NCBI GenBank assembly: GCA_934871445.1
Contig: CAKXBD010000045.1
Coordinates: 1-13,938 of the forward strand
DNA: 13,938 nucleotides
Origin: an uncultured bacterium
GTDB lineage: Bacteria; Bacillota; Clostridia; Christensenellales; Borkfalkiaceae
Reading direction: 5' to 3'
Part shown: positions 1 to 6,852 of the stretch, one piece after another
Position numbering within the stretch: position 1 is the first letter of the stretch
How the letters are laid out: the number at the start of each line of letters is the position of its first letter
Program-made: the position numbers and the translations under genes
Notes under the pieces: model-generated
The model's input: the letters and a program-made list of their open reading frames with translations, nothing else
Told to the model about the DNA's origin: nothing
Databases searched by the model: none

Positions 1-824
1 AAATGGGAGAGGGAATCAAAGCACAGCTTGTTGGCGATTTCCGTAAAGGATAGTTTTCTGCGAATGAGGATTTTCGATTCGTCGATTTTTAATTTGAGAT
101 AGGTTTGATAAATGCTCATGCCCGTCTTTTCGCGGAAAAACGTGCACAGATAGGTCTTGCCGTAGTGCAGGGCATTGCATAGGTCGTCCAAAACAAAAGT
201 GTCGTATAATTTGGAAGAAAGGATTCTTACGATTTCATCTTGAAGCTCTGTGGAGGAATTGATTTTTGAAATAAAAAATTCCTGCTGAGCGTCGCGGTTA
301 TTTGCGCGGCGGAGTAGATAAACGAGCAGGAGCTCCAAAGAATTTTTTATGACCTGCTCGCCGCCGAGATTGGGGTTTTCTCTGAGCTCCAATTTATTGA
401 GGTCGGGATCGAAATCGGGAATGATGAACGTCTCCCGCGCTTCCGCCATAATGTTCTGTAACAGATAACGGTATTTATCGGGTACGGAATATTGTTTATC
501 AAAGAAAAAGCCCATGCTCTCCGAACGACATTCAAAAGAAATGATGAAAATATTCGCGCCCTCTTTTCCGCAGCGGACATAATGCGACTGATTGGGCTTG
601 ATAAATACGATTTCTCCCTGTTTGAGCAGATTGCCCGCCGAATCTTTTACGACGGAGATTTCCTGCTTATCCACGTAAATAATTTCCCAAAAATCGTGCG
701 TTTCCTCCGCGGACGAATATCCCCGCTCCAATTCCTGATAGTGAATGGTCACAATTTTTTGTACGTTCAGGAGATTTGCGATTTTGTGCATATAAAAATG
801 TTTTGCCGTTTCCCGCCTTTTCAT
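1..824 (-). CDS. AraC-family transcriptional regulator (C-terminus cut by window edge)
   Basis: This is a predicted sugar-responsive transcription factor. The frame reads leftward from an ATG at 822-824 and is still open at base 1, giving 274 complete codons. Residues about 25-100 look like a cupin-type ligand pocket, with a His-rich start (ETHDFWEI at 41-48) and a beta strand ending in FIKPNQSHYV (74-83). Residues 195 onward form the AraC DNA-binding domain. Its first helix-turn-helix is around 212-233 and the second begins at about 259 (LSFTEIANKLCF), so only the last recognition helix and tail, perhaps 15-30 residues, are missing. An AGAGGTG ribosome binding site lies 14 bases before the start. 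The gene is divergent from the ROK-nagB-nagA operon, so it probably controls that operon in response to GlcNAc or a related sugar. The family call is firm; the ligand is inferred from position only. Confidence 0.93.
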   Translation of the reverse strand, partial: MKRRETAKHFYMHKIANLLNVQKIVTIHYQELERGYSSAEETHDFWEIIYVDKQEISVVKDSAGNLLKQGEIVFIKPNQSHYVRCGKEGANIFIISFECRSESMGFFFDKQYSVPDKYRYLLQNIMAEARETFIIPDFDPDLNKLELRENPNLGGEQVIKNSLELLLVYLLRRANNRDAQQEFFISKINSSTELQDEIVRILSSKLYDTFVLDDLCNALHYGKTYLCTFFREKTGMSIYQTYLKLKIDESKILIRRKLSFTEIANKLCFDSLSH

Positions 825-851
825 AACTTTATTCTTTCACCTCTCGCGTTT

Positions 852-881
852 ATTATACCATATCCTGTTTTTGTTTGTAAA
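852..881 (-). promoter_or_regulatory. Sigma-A promoter of the left AraC gene
   Basis: Read on the minus strand, this has TTTACA at 876-881 (5 of 6 matches to the -35 consensus), an 18-bp spacer, and TATAAT at 852-857 preceded by TGG, an extended -10. Transcription would start near 845, giving a leader of about 20 nt. The -35 box overlaps the left arm of the inverted repeat at 879-901, which suggests autoregulation. Confidence 0.7.
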
Positions 882-901
882 ATATTTCACGGTAATATTT
901 T
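879..901. repeat. Inverted repeat AAAATATT-7-AATATTTT in the divergent promoter region
   Basis: Two perfect 8-bp arms (879-886 and 894-901) flank a 7-base spacer, TCACGGT. The left arm overlaps the -35 box of the AraC gene. The AATATTTTG unit recurs directly at 906-914. The composition is AT-rich, so chance cannot be excluded. Its position between two divergent promoters makes it a candidate operator or architectural site. Confidence 0.45.
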
Positions 902-935
902 GAGAAATATTTTGTAAAAACCGAGAAATAATTTC
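902..935 (+). promoter_or_regulatory. Candidate AraC-type operator: two direct repeats 21 bp apart
   Basis: GAGAAATATTTTG (902-914) and GAGAAATAATTTC (923-935) match at 11 of 13 positions and start exactly 21 bp apart, two helical turns. This is the geometry used by AraC-class activators that bind direct repeats on one DNA face. The downstream repeat ends two bases before the -35 region of the nag operon promoter, a typical activator position. Binding by the neighbouring AraC protein is an inference. Confidence 0.5.
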
Positions 936-937
936 TA

Positions 938-965
938 TTGTACTTTGCGGAAAAAGTAGTATAAT
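938..965 (+). promoter_or_regulatory. Promoter of the ROK kinase-nagB-nagA operon
   Basis: A perfect TATAAT at 960-965 lies 16 bp after a weak -35 hexamer, TTGTAC, at 938-943. A good -10 box with a poor -35 box suits a promoter that needs an activator, and the 21-bp-spaced repeats at 902-935 adjoin it. The predicted start near 972 gives a leader of about 30 nt. Confidence 0.6.
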
Positions 966-1002
966 AAAGATAAACATAAAGAGGGAGAAGTATATTTTTG
1001 GT

Positions 1003-2373
1003 ATGAAAAGACCTGTTTTGGACAAAAATTTTTATCCGATGATCAAGGCGTTAGAGGAATACGACGCAGAGGTAAAAAAGAGCGGGAACACGGCGGAGGT
1101 CGTGCTGATCGCGGAGAGAAACGGCGGATATAACTACGTTTATAAATATACCGCGTTTGCGGACGGCAGCGGAAAGGACGAATGGAATTTCCGTATTGCG
1201 GAACGTTTGGCAAAGACCATTTTATGGGTCGTGGGCGGTTATAAAATCTCCGTTTCGGGGAGCAAAAAGATTTACGAGGGACTGAAAAAAGCGTATACGG
1301 CGGACGGAGCGCGCGCGTTCGACGTCGATTTCATGAGCGGCGTTTACGAAAAGCCCTTTGAAGTCGTGTGGCTGGAAAAGGACGAGATTCCCGCAGAGAA
1401 GAATTGTTCGCTCCGCGTGGGCGGATACCTGAAAGGTTGCCGCATCGGTTTTGACGCGGGCGGAAGCGACCGAAAGGTCAGCGCGGTGATAGACGGTAAA
1501 GTCGTATATAGCGAAGAGGTCGTCTGGCATCCCAAGACGACGGAGGATCCGCACTATCATTATAACGAAATTCTGACGGCGATGAAGACGGCAGCTTCCA
1601 AGATGCCGCGCGTGGACTGTATCGGCGTTTCTTCCGCGGGTGTGTACGTCGATAATAAAATCATGGTCGCCTCCCTCTTTATCAAAGTGGACAAGAAGAA
1701 GTACGGCGATTACGTCAAAAACATGTATATCAACATCGCCGAGGAAATGGGGAATATTCCTCTCGAAGTCGCTAACGACGGGGACGTCACCGCTTTGGCG
1801 GGGAGCATCGATTTGAACGACAATCGCGTGCTCGGCATTGCGATGGGTACGAGCGAAGCGGTGGGGTATATCAATAAGGACGGCGGTATCAACGGCTGGC
1901 TGTCCGAGCTCGCTTTCGTTCCCGTCGATTTCAACGAGGGAGCTATGGCGGACGAATGGAGCGGCGACGTGGGAGTAGGCTGCAAATACTTCTCTCAGGA
2001 CGCCGTCATCAAGCTCGCGGAGGCGGGCGGCTATCGTTTCAAAGAGGGGGCTACTCCCGCGGAGAAATTGAAGGAAATACAGGCTTTGATGGAAAAGGAC
2101 GACCCGCTCGCGCGGCAGATTTACGAGGATATAGGCGTCTATCTCGCTTATACGCTTCCCTTCTATGCGAAATTTTACGATATGAAGCACGTTCTTCTTT
2201 TAGGCAGGGTGACAGGCGGAAAAGGGGGAAACATTCTTCTCGATTCCTGTAAGAAAGTACTCGAAGAAGAGTATCCCGAATTTGCCAAGCTGGATATTTC
2301 CCTGCCCGACGAAAAGAACAGAAGGGTCGGACAGAGCATCGCGGCCGCGTCTCTTCCCGCGGACAGAGCGTAA
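1003..2373 (+). CDS. ROK-family sugar kinase, probable GlcNAc kinase, with N-terminal extension
   Basis: A 456-residue cytoplasmic protein with a ROK/ASKHA fold in its C-terminal two thirds. The phosphate-1 loop is GFDAGGSDRK (149-158). The candidate catalytic Asp is D259 in VANDGD. A second nucleotide loop is GIAMGTSEAVGY (278-289), and LLLGRVTGGKGG lies at 398-409. Two hallmark ROK elements are degenerate: the Gly-His zinc ligand region reads GWLSELAF (298-305), without His, and the Cys-rich zinc motif keeps one Cys in GVGCKYF (324-330). About 145 residues precede the first ATP-binding strand; typical ROK kinases of 290-320 residues lack this. GGAGAAG sits 12 bases before the ATG. As first gene of an operon with nagB and nagA, it most likely phosphorylates GlcNAc taken up without a phosphotransferase system. 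Glucose, ManNAc, or a non-catalytic sensor role remain possible. Confidence 0.8.
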   Translation: MKRPVLDKNFYPMIKALEEYDAEVKKSGNTAEVVLIAERNGGYNYVYKYTAFADGSGKDEWNFRIAERLAKTILWVVGGYKISVSGSKKIYEGLKKAYTADGARAFDVDFMSGVYEKPFEVVWLEKDEIPAEKNCSLRVGGYLKGCRIGFDAGGSDRKVSAVIDGKVVYSEEVVWHPKTTEDPHYHYNEILTAMKTAASKMPRVDCIGVSSAGVYVDNKIMVASLFIKVDKKKYGDYVKNMYINIAEEMGNIPLEVANDGDVTALAGSIDLNDNRVLGIAMGTSEAVGYINKDGGINGWLSELAFVPVDFNEGAMADEWSGDVGVGCKYFSQDAVIKLAEAGGYRFKEGATPAEKLKEIQALMEKDDPLARQIYEDIGVYLAYTLPFYAKFYDMKHVLLLGRVTGGKGGNILLDSCKKVLEEEYPEFAKLDISLPDEKNRRVGQSIAAASLPADRA

Positions 2374-2428
2374 AAGCGGATCGGAAAAGACGCAGCTTTT
2401 CAGTTTCAGGAGAAAGGAGACAGAACAG

Positions 2429-3151
2429 ATGAAAGTTATCATCGCGAAAGATTATGACGAAATGAGCAAAAAGGCCTTTGAAGTGATGCTGATGGTCGTA
2501 AAGGAAAATCCCGAAGCCGTCTTGGGCCTCGCCACGGGCTCCACGCCCATCGGGCTCTATAAGAATATGATAGAGGACCACGAGAAGAACGGGACTAGCT
2601 ATAAAAAGATCCGCACCGCCAATCTCGACGAATATGCGGGGTTGGATTATTCCAGCGACCAAAGCTATGTCTATTTTATGCGGCATAATCTTTTCGACCA
2701 TATCGACATAGATTTGAAAAATACCAATATCGAAAACGGCAAGGCGGCGGACAGACAGGCGGAATGCGACAGGTATAACGCGCTCCTCGAACAGATGCCG
2801 CGGGATATTCAGGTGCTCGGAATCGGTTCCAACGGGCATATCGCTTTCAATGAGCCTGGAACGCCCTTCGGGAGCGTCACACATATCGTTGACCTCGCCG
2901 AAAGCACGATTAAGGATAATTCCAGAATGTTCAAAAGTATCGACGAGGTTCCTCGCCAAGCCTTTACAATGGGCTTGAAAAATATCATGAATGCGAAGAA
3001 AATTCTCATTCTCGCCAATGGAGCAAACAAGGCGAAGGCGGTTTACGGGCTCGTAAAGGGCGAAGTTACCGAGCGGGTGCCCGCAAGTATTTTACAGCTT
3101 CACCCCGACTGCACGCTCGTGTGCGACGAGGCGGCTGCTGCGCTTCTCTGA
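2429..3151 (+). CDS. nagB: Glucosamine-6-phosphate deaminase
   Basis: This enzyme converts glucosamine-6-phosphate to fructose-6-phosphate and ammonia, feeding amino sugars into glycolysis. The ATG at 2429 is preferred because AAGGAGA lies 9 bases upstream and it gives the family's usual length (240 residues); the frame extends 49 codons further upstream without family similarity. Family motifs are clear: GLATGSTPIGLY (33-44, sugar-phosphate loop), NLDEY with D67 as the likely enolisation base, and GIGSNGHIAFNEPG (131-144) with H137 and E142 for ring opening. N135 stands where E. coli NagB has Asp141. From memory this Asn is common in Firmicute NagB, so it is probably a lineage trait. The gene follows the ROK kinase by 55 bases and precedes nagA by 32, with no terminator between them, consistent with one transcript. 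Confidence 0.97.
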   Translation: MKVIIAKDYDEMSKKAFEVMLMVVKENPEAVLGLATGSTPIGLYKNMIEDHEKNGTSYKKIRTANLDEYAGLDYSSDQSYVYFMRHNLFDHIDIDLKNTNIENGKAADRQAECDRYNALLEQMPRDIQVLGIGSNGHIAFNEPGTPFGSVTHIVDLAESTIKDNSRMFKSIDEVPRQAFTMGLKNIMNAKKILILANGANKAKAVYGLVKGEVTERVPASILQLHPDCTLVCDEAAAALL

Positions 3152-3183
3152 GGGGAAACGGCTGAAACAAGGAGAATCGGAAA

Positions 3184-4341
3184 ATGGCAAAATCATTTGA
3201 AAACGCCCTCGTATACGTCGAGGGCGAAGGCCTGAAAAAGGTCAATCTGGTATTTGACGAAAGAATAGAGAGCATCGGCGGGGAGCTCGGAAAGAGCGAA
3301 ATCATTTCTCTGCCCGAAAATGCCGTCGTCCTGCCCGGCTTTATCGACGAACATATCCACGGCGCGGGAGGCGCCGATGCCATGGACGGCAGTACGGATG
3401 CGCTTAAAACGATCGCGGAGACGGTCGCCGCGGAGGGAACGACTACCTTCCTCGCTACGACGATGACGCAGAGCAAGCAAAACATTCTCAAAGCCATGAA
3501 GGCCGTCAAAAAATATCGCGAAGAAAACCACGAGGAAGGCGCCAGACTTTTGGGTGTGCACCTCGAAGGTCCGTTTATTGCGGCGGCTCACAAGGGGGCT
3601 CAGCCGCTCGAATACGTGGCGAAACCCGACGTCAAAACATTCGATGAATACAATTCCGCCAGCGGAGACGCAATCAAAATCGTCACAATGGCGCCCGAAG
3701 AGGACGGAGCGGAAGAACTCGTCAAACATCTCTCCGATAAGGGTATTATTCCCTCTATCGGGCATACGGGGGCAACCTGCGCGCATATCCGTTCGGCGAT
3801 TGCCGCGGGCGCGAAAAACGTCACGCATACCTACAACGCGCAAAGTCCTTTGCATCACCGAGAAATCGGAACGGTGGGAAGCGCGCTCTTATACGACGAG
3901 CTCAACTGCGAGTTGATCGCCGATACCATTCACGTTTCCGTACCTGCGATTCAGCTTTTGGTCAAGTGCAAGCACAAGGATAAACTGACGCTGATTACGG
4001 ACGCGATGCGGGCGAAAGGGCTCGCGGACGGCGAAAGCGAGCTCGGCGGACAGGTCGTCATCGTCAAGAACGGCGAAGCGCGTTTGAAAGACGGCACCCT
4101 CGCGGGGAGCGTTCTGAGAATGAACTGCGCGGTTGCCAATCTCGTGGAAAAGGTCGGCGTGGCCTTCCTGCAAGCTGTGGACTATGCGACGATCAATCCT
4201 GCGAAAACCTTGGGGATAGACGGGGAAACGGGAAGCATCCGCGTCGGCAAAAGAGCGGATTTCGTCGTTCTCGACAATAACTTCTCCGTCCTTTATACGA
4301 TCCGCGACGGAAAAATCGTCTATCGTGCGGATAAAGCATAA
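3184..4341 (+). CDS. nagA: N-acetylglucosamine-6-phosphate deacetylase
   Basis: This enzyme removes the acetyl group from GlcNAc-6-phosphate, giving glucosamine-6-phosphate and acetate, the step before NagB. At 385 residues it is of normal length. Amidohydrolase metal and catalytic positions are visible: H57 and H59 in DEHIHG, E128 in VHLEGPF, H194 in SIGHTGA, H215 in THTYNA, and the catalytic D273 in ITDAMRAKG. The substrate loop SPLHHREIG is at 221-229, followed by the C-terminal LAGSVLRMN at 307-314. The retained HxH pair resembles Bacillus-type, potentially two-metal NagA rather than E. coli NagA. AAGGAG lies about 10 bases before the ATG. It is the last gene of the operon, with a strong hairpin terminator 36 bases after the stop. 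Confidence 0.97.
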   Translation: MAKSFENALVYVEGEGLKKVNLVFDERIESIGGELGKSEIISLPENAVVLPGFIDEHIHGAGGADAMDGSTDALKTIAETVAAEGTTTFLATTMTQSKQNILKAMKAVKKYREENHEEGARLLGVHLEGPFIAAAHKGAQPLEYVAKPDVKTFDEYNSASGDAIKIVTMAPEEDGAEELVKHLSDKGIIPSIGHTGATCAHIRSAIAAGAKNVTHTYNAQSPLHHREIGTVGSALLYDELNCELIADTIHVSVPAIQLLVKCKHKDKLTLITDAMRAKGLADGESELGGQVVIVKNGEARLKDGTLAGSVLRMNCAVANLVEKVGVAFLQAVDYATINPAKTLGIDGETGSIRVGKRADFVVLDNNFSVLYTIRDGKIVYRADKA

Positions 4342-4376
4342 TCGATTACGCTCATACATTATTTCCTCTTATAAAG

Positions 4377-4410
4377 AAAAAGGCGCGGAACGTTGATTCC
4401 GCGCCTTTTT
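4377..4410 (+). terminator. Intrinsic terminator of the nag operon, probably bidirectional
   Basis: Perfect 14-bp arms, AAAAAGGCGCGGAA (4377-4390) and TTCCGCGCCTTTTT (4397-4410), flank a 6-base loop. The GC-rich core ends in five T residues on the plus strand, and the mirror A-run gives five T residues on the minus strand. It lies between nagA and the end of the convergent amidohydrolase gene and should stop transcription both ways. Confidence 0.93.
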
Positions 4411-4476
4411 CATCGGCCGGTAAAAAGGGAAATAGAGTTAATATGGTTTGCAGGCGTTTGCGGGCAGGTGCGTTTC

Positions 4477-6060
4477 TCAGAGGTTGAACACGGTCTCCCC
4501 GTCCCGTATCGTCTCCTCTACCCGAATTTCTCTGAGCTTTTCTTCGGGGCAGCCGACGGGATTTTCACTGAGGATTATCAGATTTTCCCGTTTCCCTTCC
4601 GAAAGCGTACCCGTTTCGTTTTCTTCGAAATATTGGTAGGCAGCTTCCGCGGTCACCGCGCGGAGTGCGGAACGGGCGTCGATTCGTTCGTCCTCGCCCA
4701 AAATTCGGCCCGTCTCCGTCTTTCTGGCTACGGCGCAATAGATTGTCTCTAACATGTCGGGAAGAATGACGGGGGAGTCCTGATGCAGGGTAAAATGCAT
4801 ATTTCTTTCCAAAGCGGAGCGGAGAGGGCTTATTTTCGATGCCCTTTGAAGTCCCGTATTTCTGATGTGAATTTCTCCCCAATGGAGGACGTGTGCGACG
4901 AAGAAAGAGGGAATAATCCCCGCACGCTTGACGCGGTCGAGCTGGTCCAAGCCCAAAAATTGCGCGTGAATCATAACGGGACGGGTTGCGGGGTCTCCGT
5001 AATTCTCCTCGGCTTCTATAAAGCGCTCCGCTGCCATGTCGCCGTTGCAGTGGACGAGCAGTTGTAATTTTCTCTCCGTGGAAAAGCGCACGGCTGTTTC
5101 CAATTCCTCCTGCGTTACGGAGGGATAGCCCGCATAACCGTCCGATTCGGGCTTTCCGTTTTCGTCGAGATAGGGATTTCGCAGCCATGCCGTTCTGCCT
5201 TGGGGAGAACCGTCGGAAATCAGCTTTACTCCGCCGATTTTCAGATGACGCTTATAGTTTTTCACCCTGCCCGGAAATGCGGCGGAATAGGCTCCGAAAG
5301 CGTGGATGTCGGGGTACAGAACGACGTCCATGAGAAGTCTGTCCGTCTCGTCGAGTGCGCGGTAAAGGGGAAGGAGCTCCTTTGCGGCGAGCCCCTCCTG
5401 CGCGGTGACGATACCGTGAGAAAAATAGAGCTTTTGCGCGCGGGTAAAAGCGTCGAGAAGTTTTTCTCCGCCCGGCATGGGGATATTTTTTAAGCGGGAG
5501 ACAAAATCCGCTTCTTCCATATATCCCGTCGGGGTTCCGTCCTCCGCCTTTTCGATAAATCCGCCTTCGGATGAAGATGTGTTTTTATCCACGCCCAAAA
5601 TTTTCATGGCCGCAGAGTTGAATATTCCTATATGCCCCGATTGATACTGTACGACGAGGGGATGTTCGGGAACGATTTTATCGAGAAACTCCGCCGTGAG
5701 CCGCTTGCCTTTTATGCGTCCCGAATCGTAACCGCAGGCAAAAATCCATTCGCCCGCTTTTAACGCGGTCTGAGAGAGAAAGGTTTCGAGCGCACTTTTT
5801 ATCTCCTCGTTCGTCTTGCAGGACTCCAAGGGAACTTGTAAAAACCGCGCGGCGCAGCCGGAAATATGACTGTGTGGGTCCATGAATGCAGGCATGAGCG
5901 TTCGCCCCTTTAAGTCGTATCGTTCGGCCGAGACGGGAAGCGGAGGCGGCGTTCCTTTCCCTAAACTTTTGATTTTTCCGTTTTCGGTAATCAGATAATC
6001 CGAAGTTTCGTCCTTGTCCATTGTGAGAATGTTTCCGCCGTAATAAATTCGCTGCGACAT
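4477..6060 (-). CDS. YtcJ-like amidohydrolase (amidohydrolase family 3)
   Basis: A 527-residue predicted cytoplasmic metal-dependent hydrolase. The start at 6058-6060 is chosen because AAGGAG lies about 8 bases upstream; the frame continues further upstream but without a comparable site. Visible family features are the metal-binding HSH (63-65) in MDPHSHISG, K279 in GGVKLISDGS as the likely carboxylated metal-bridging Lys, H337 in LLVHCNGD, H365 in MIHAQF, and D428 in HQDSPV. The ends form the small beta-sandwich typical of this superfamily (GNILTMD at 9-15; GKRENLIIL at 489-497). YtcJ/NfdA relatives cleave C-N bonds such as N-substituted formamides, but many have no known substrate, so none is assigned. 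The gene appears monocistronic, with its own promoter, and converges on the nag operon. A link to amino-sugar breakdown is possible but unsupported. Confidence 0.9.
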   Translation of the reverse strand: MSQRIYYGGNILTMDKDETSDYLITENGKIKSLGKGTPPPLPVSAERYDLKGRTLMPAFMDPHSHISGCAARFLQVPLESCKTNEEIKSALETFLSQTALKAGEWIFACGYDSGRIKGKRLTAEFLDKIVPEHPLVVQYQSGHIGIFNSAAMKILGVDKNTSSSEGGFIEKAEDGTPTGYMEEADFVSRLKNIPMPGGEKLLDAFTRAQKLYFSHGIVTAQEGLAAKELLPLYRALDETDRLLMDVVLYPDIHAFGAYSAAFPGRVKNYKRHLKIGGVKLISDGSPQGRTAWLRNPYLDENGKPESDGYAGYPSVTQEELETAVRFSTERKLQLLVHCNGDMAAERFIEAEENYGDPATRPVMIHAQFLGLDQLDRVKRAGIIPSFFVAHVLHWGEIHIRNTGLQRASKISPLRSALERNMHFTLHQDSPVILPDMLETIYCAVARKTETGRILGEDERIDARSALRAVTAEAAYQYFEENETGTLSEGKRENLIILSENPVGCPEEKLREIRVEETIRDGETVFNL

Positions 6061-6091
6061 AAAAAGCTCCTTATCTTTTACTCTTTCCATT

Positions 6092-6119
6092 ATTATAACG
6101 CATTTTTGCGGTTTTGCAA
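6092..6119 (-). promoter_or_regulatory. Promoter of the amidohydrolase gene
   Basis: Read on the minus strand, a perfect TATAAT (6092-6097) lies 16 bp after TTGCAA (6114-6119, 4 of 6 to consensus). Transcription would start near 6085, giving a leader of about 25 nt that carries the AAGGAG site. Confidence 0.65.
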
Positions 6120-6179
6120 GCACTTTTTTTGAAATTTCACTCCGTTTTCGAAAAAGAGCGGCAGGCCGTGCCGAATTTA

Positions 6180-6207
6180 TTGACAAAAATTCTTCTTATG
6201 ATATAAT
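6180..6207 (+). promoter_or_regulatory. Strong extended -10 promoter of the 201-residue protein gene
   Basis: A perfect TTGACA (6180-6185), a 16-bp spacer and a perfect TATAAT (6202-6207) preceded by TGA, an extended -10. The predicted start near 6214 coincides with the GAGGAG ribosome binding site at 6214-6219. The leader is therefore only about 13 nt and the Shine-Dalgarno sequence would sit at the very 5' end of the mRNA. Confidence 0.8.
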
Positions 6208-6226
6208 AGTAAAGAGGAGAAGAAAA

Positions 6227-6832
6227 ATGACCGATATTTTGAAAAAGATGAAGGAGACAAAAACGCCTGTCGCCATTTATTATAAGAGCTCCGGAAGTTT
6301 CTACGCGGGATTCGTCAGGGAGACGGACGGGGAATTTGCCCTTTTGGAATTGATTTCTCCCTGCGGAAAATTTGACGGGTATTTTTGTATCCGTATCGAA
6401 GAAATACTCAAATTGGACGCGGGAACGGGGTATCTCGAAAATCTTGTTAAGGTCTATCGTTATCGTGCCGAAGAAATTCCGACCTTGAAGGTTTCGTCTA
6501 AATCGGTTTTGGAAGAATTTATCGATTTTGTCGTGAAAAATAAATGGCTTTGCACCATGGAAATCGGCTTCGAGACTTTGGATAAAATCAGCGGCTTTGT
6601 GGCGGGCAGGGATTGGAACATCGTCGAAATGCACCTTTTGAACGAAAACGGACTCCCCGACGGGTATACGGCATTAGACCTCGAAGAAATCGTTTCTTTG
6701 GAGGTATTGTCGGACGACGAAAAATATCTCGGGACTCTGTTCGACCTCGCTGCGGGACATCTTAAAGAGAATAAAAAGGAATCGGGAAAAAAGGGAGACG
6801 AACACGTTCTGTCTTTTCCGTTCGGTAAATAA
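6227..6832 (+). CDS. Hypothetical protein with a duplicated small beta-rich domain
   Basis: A 201-residue soluble protein with no signal peptide or membrane segment; I do not recognise a named family. It looks like two copies of one unit of about 65 residues, roughly 12-77 and 107-175. Each has a strand leading into GFV (28-30 and 123-125), an acidic turn, a strand, a Gly-Asp-Gly-Tyr-type turn (KFDGYFCIRIEEI at 48-60; LPDGYTALDLEEI at 143-155), then a strand and an acidic segment with Tyr-Leu (69-70; 167-168). The pattern recalls small Sm/SH3-like barrels, but that fold is a guess. The C-terminus is lysine-rich (180-189). GAGGAG lies 7 bases before the ATG. It is monocistronic, between its own strong promoter and a perfect hairpin terminator, so it may be well expressed. 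Function is unknown. Confidence 0.85.
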   Translation: MTDILKKMKETKTPVAIYYKSSGSFYAGFVRETDGEFALLELISPCGKFDGYFCIRIEEILKLDAGTGYLENLVKVYRYRAEEIPTLKVSSKSVLEEFIDFVVKNKWLCTMEIGFETLDKISGFVAGRDWNIVEMHLLNENGLPDGYTALDLEEIVSLEVLSDDEKYLGTLFDLAAGHLKENKKESGKKGDEHVLSFPFGK

Positions 6833-6852
6833 ATTCGGGGATTTTTACTTGC

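Noticed and set aside
492..917. Plus-strand open frame of 141 codons opposite the left AraC gene
   Set aside because: It is antisense to a clear AraC-family protein and runs through that gene's promoter; the hydrophobic end reflects AT-rich DNA.
825..1002. Catabolite-responsive element (CcpA site) in the nag operon promoter region
   Set aside because: No sequence close to the cre consensus was found by eye in this gap.
1222..2190. Long open frame (322 codons) on the minus strand opposite the ROK kinase gene
   Set aside because: It is antisense to a well-supported ROK kinase gene, has no convincing ribosome site, and its Arg/His-rich composition is what the reverse of this codon usage produces.
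2051..2959. Open frame of 302 codons on the minus strand opposite the ROK kinase/nagB junction
   Set aside because: It spans two confidently called genes and their intergenic gap, with no recognisable motif; treated as a codon-bias artefact.
4565..5188. Open frame of 207 codons in another minus-strand frame inside the amidohydrolase gene
   Set aside because: It overlaps metal-site regions of the amidohydrolase and is extremely Arg/Gly-rich without motifs.
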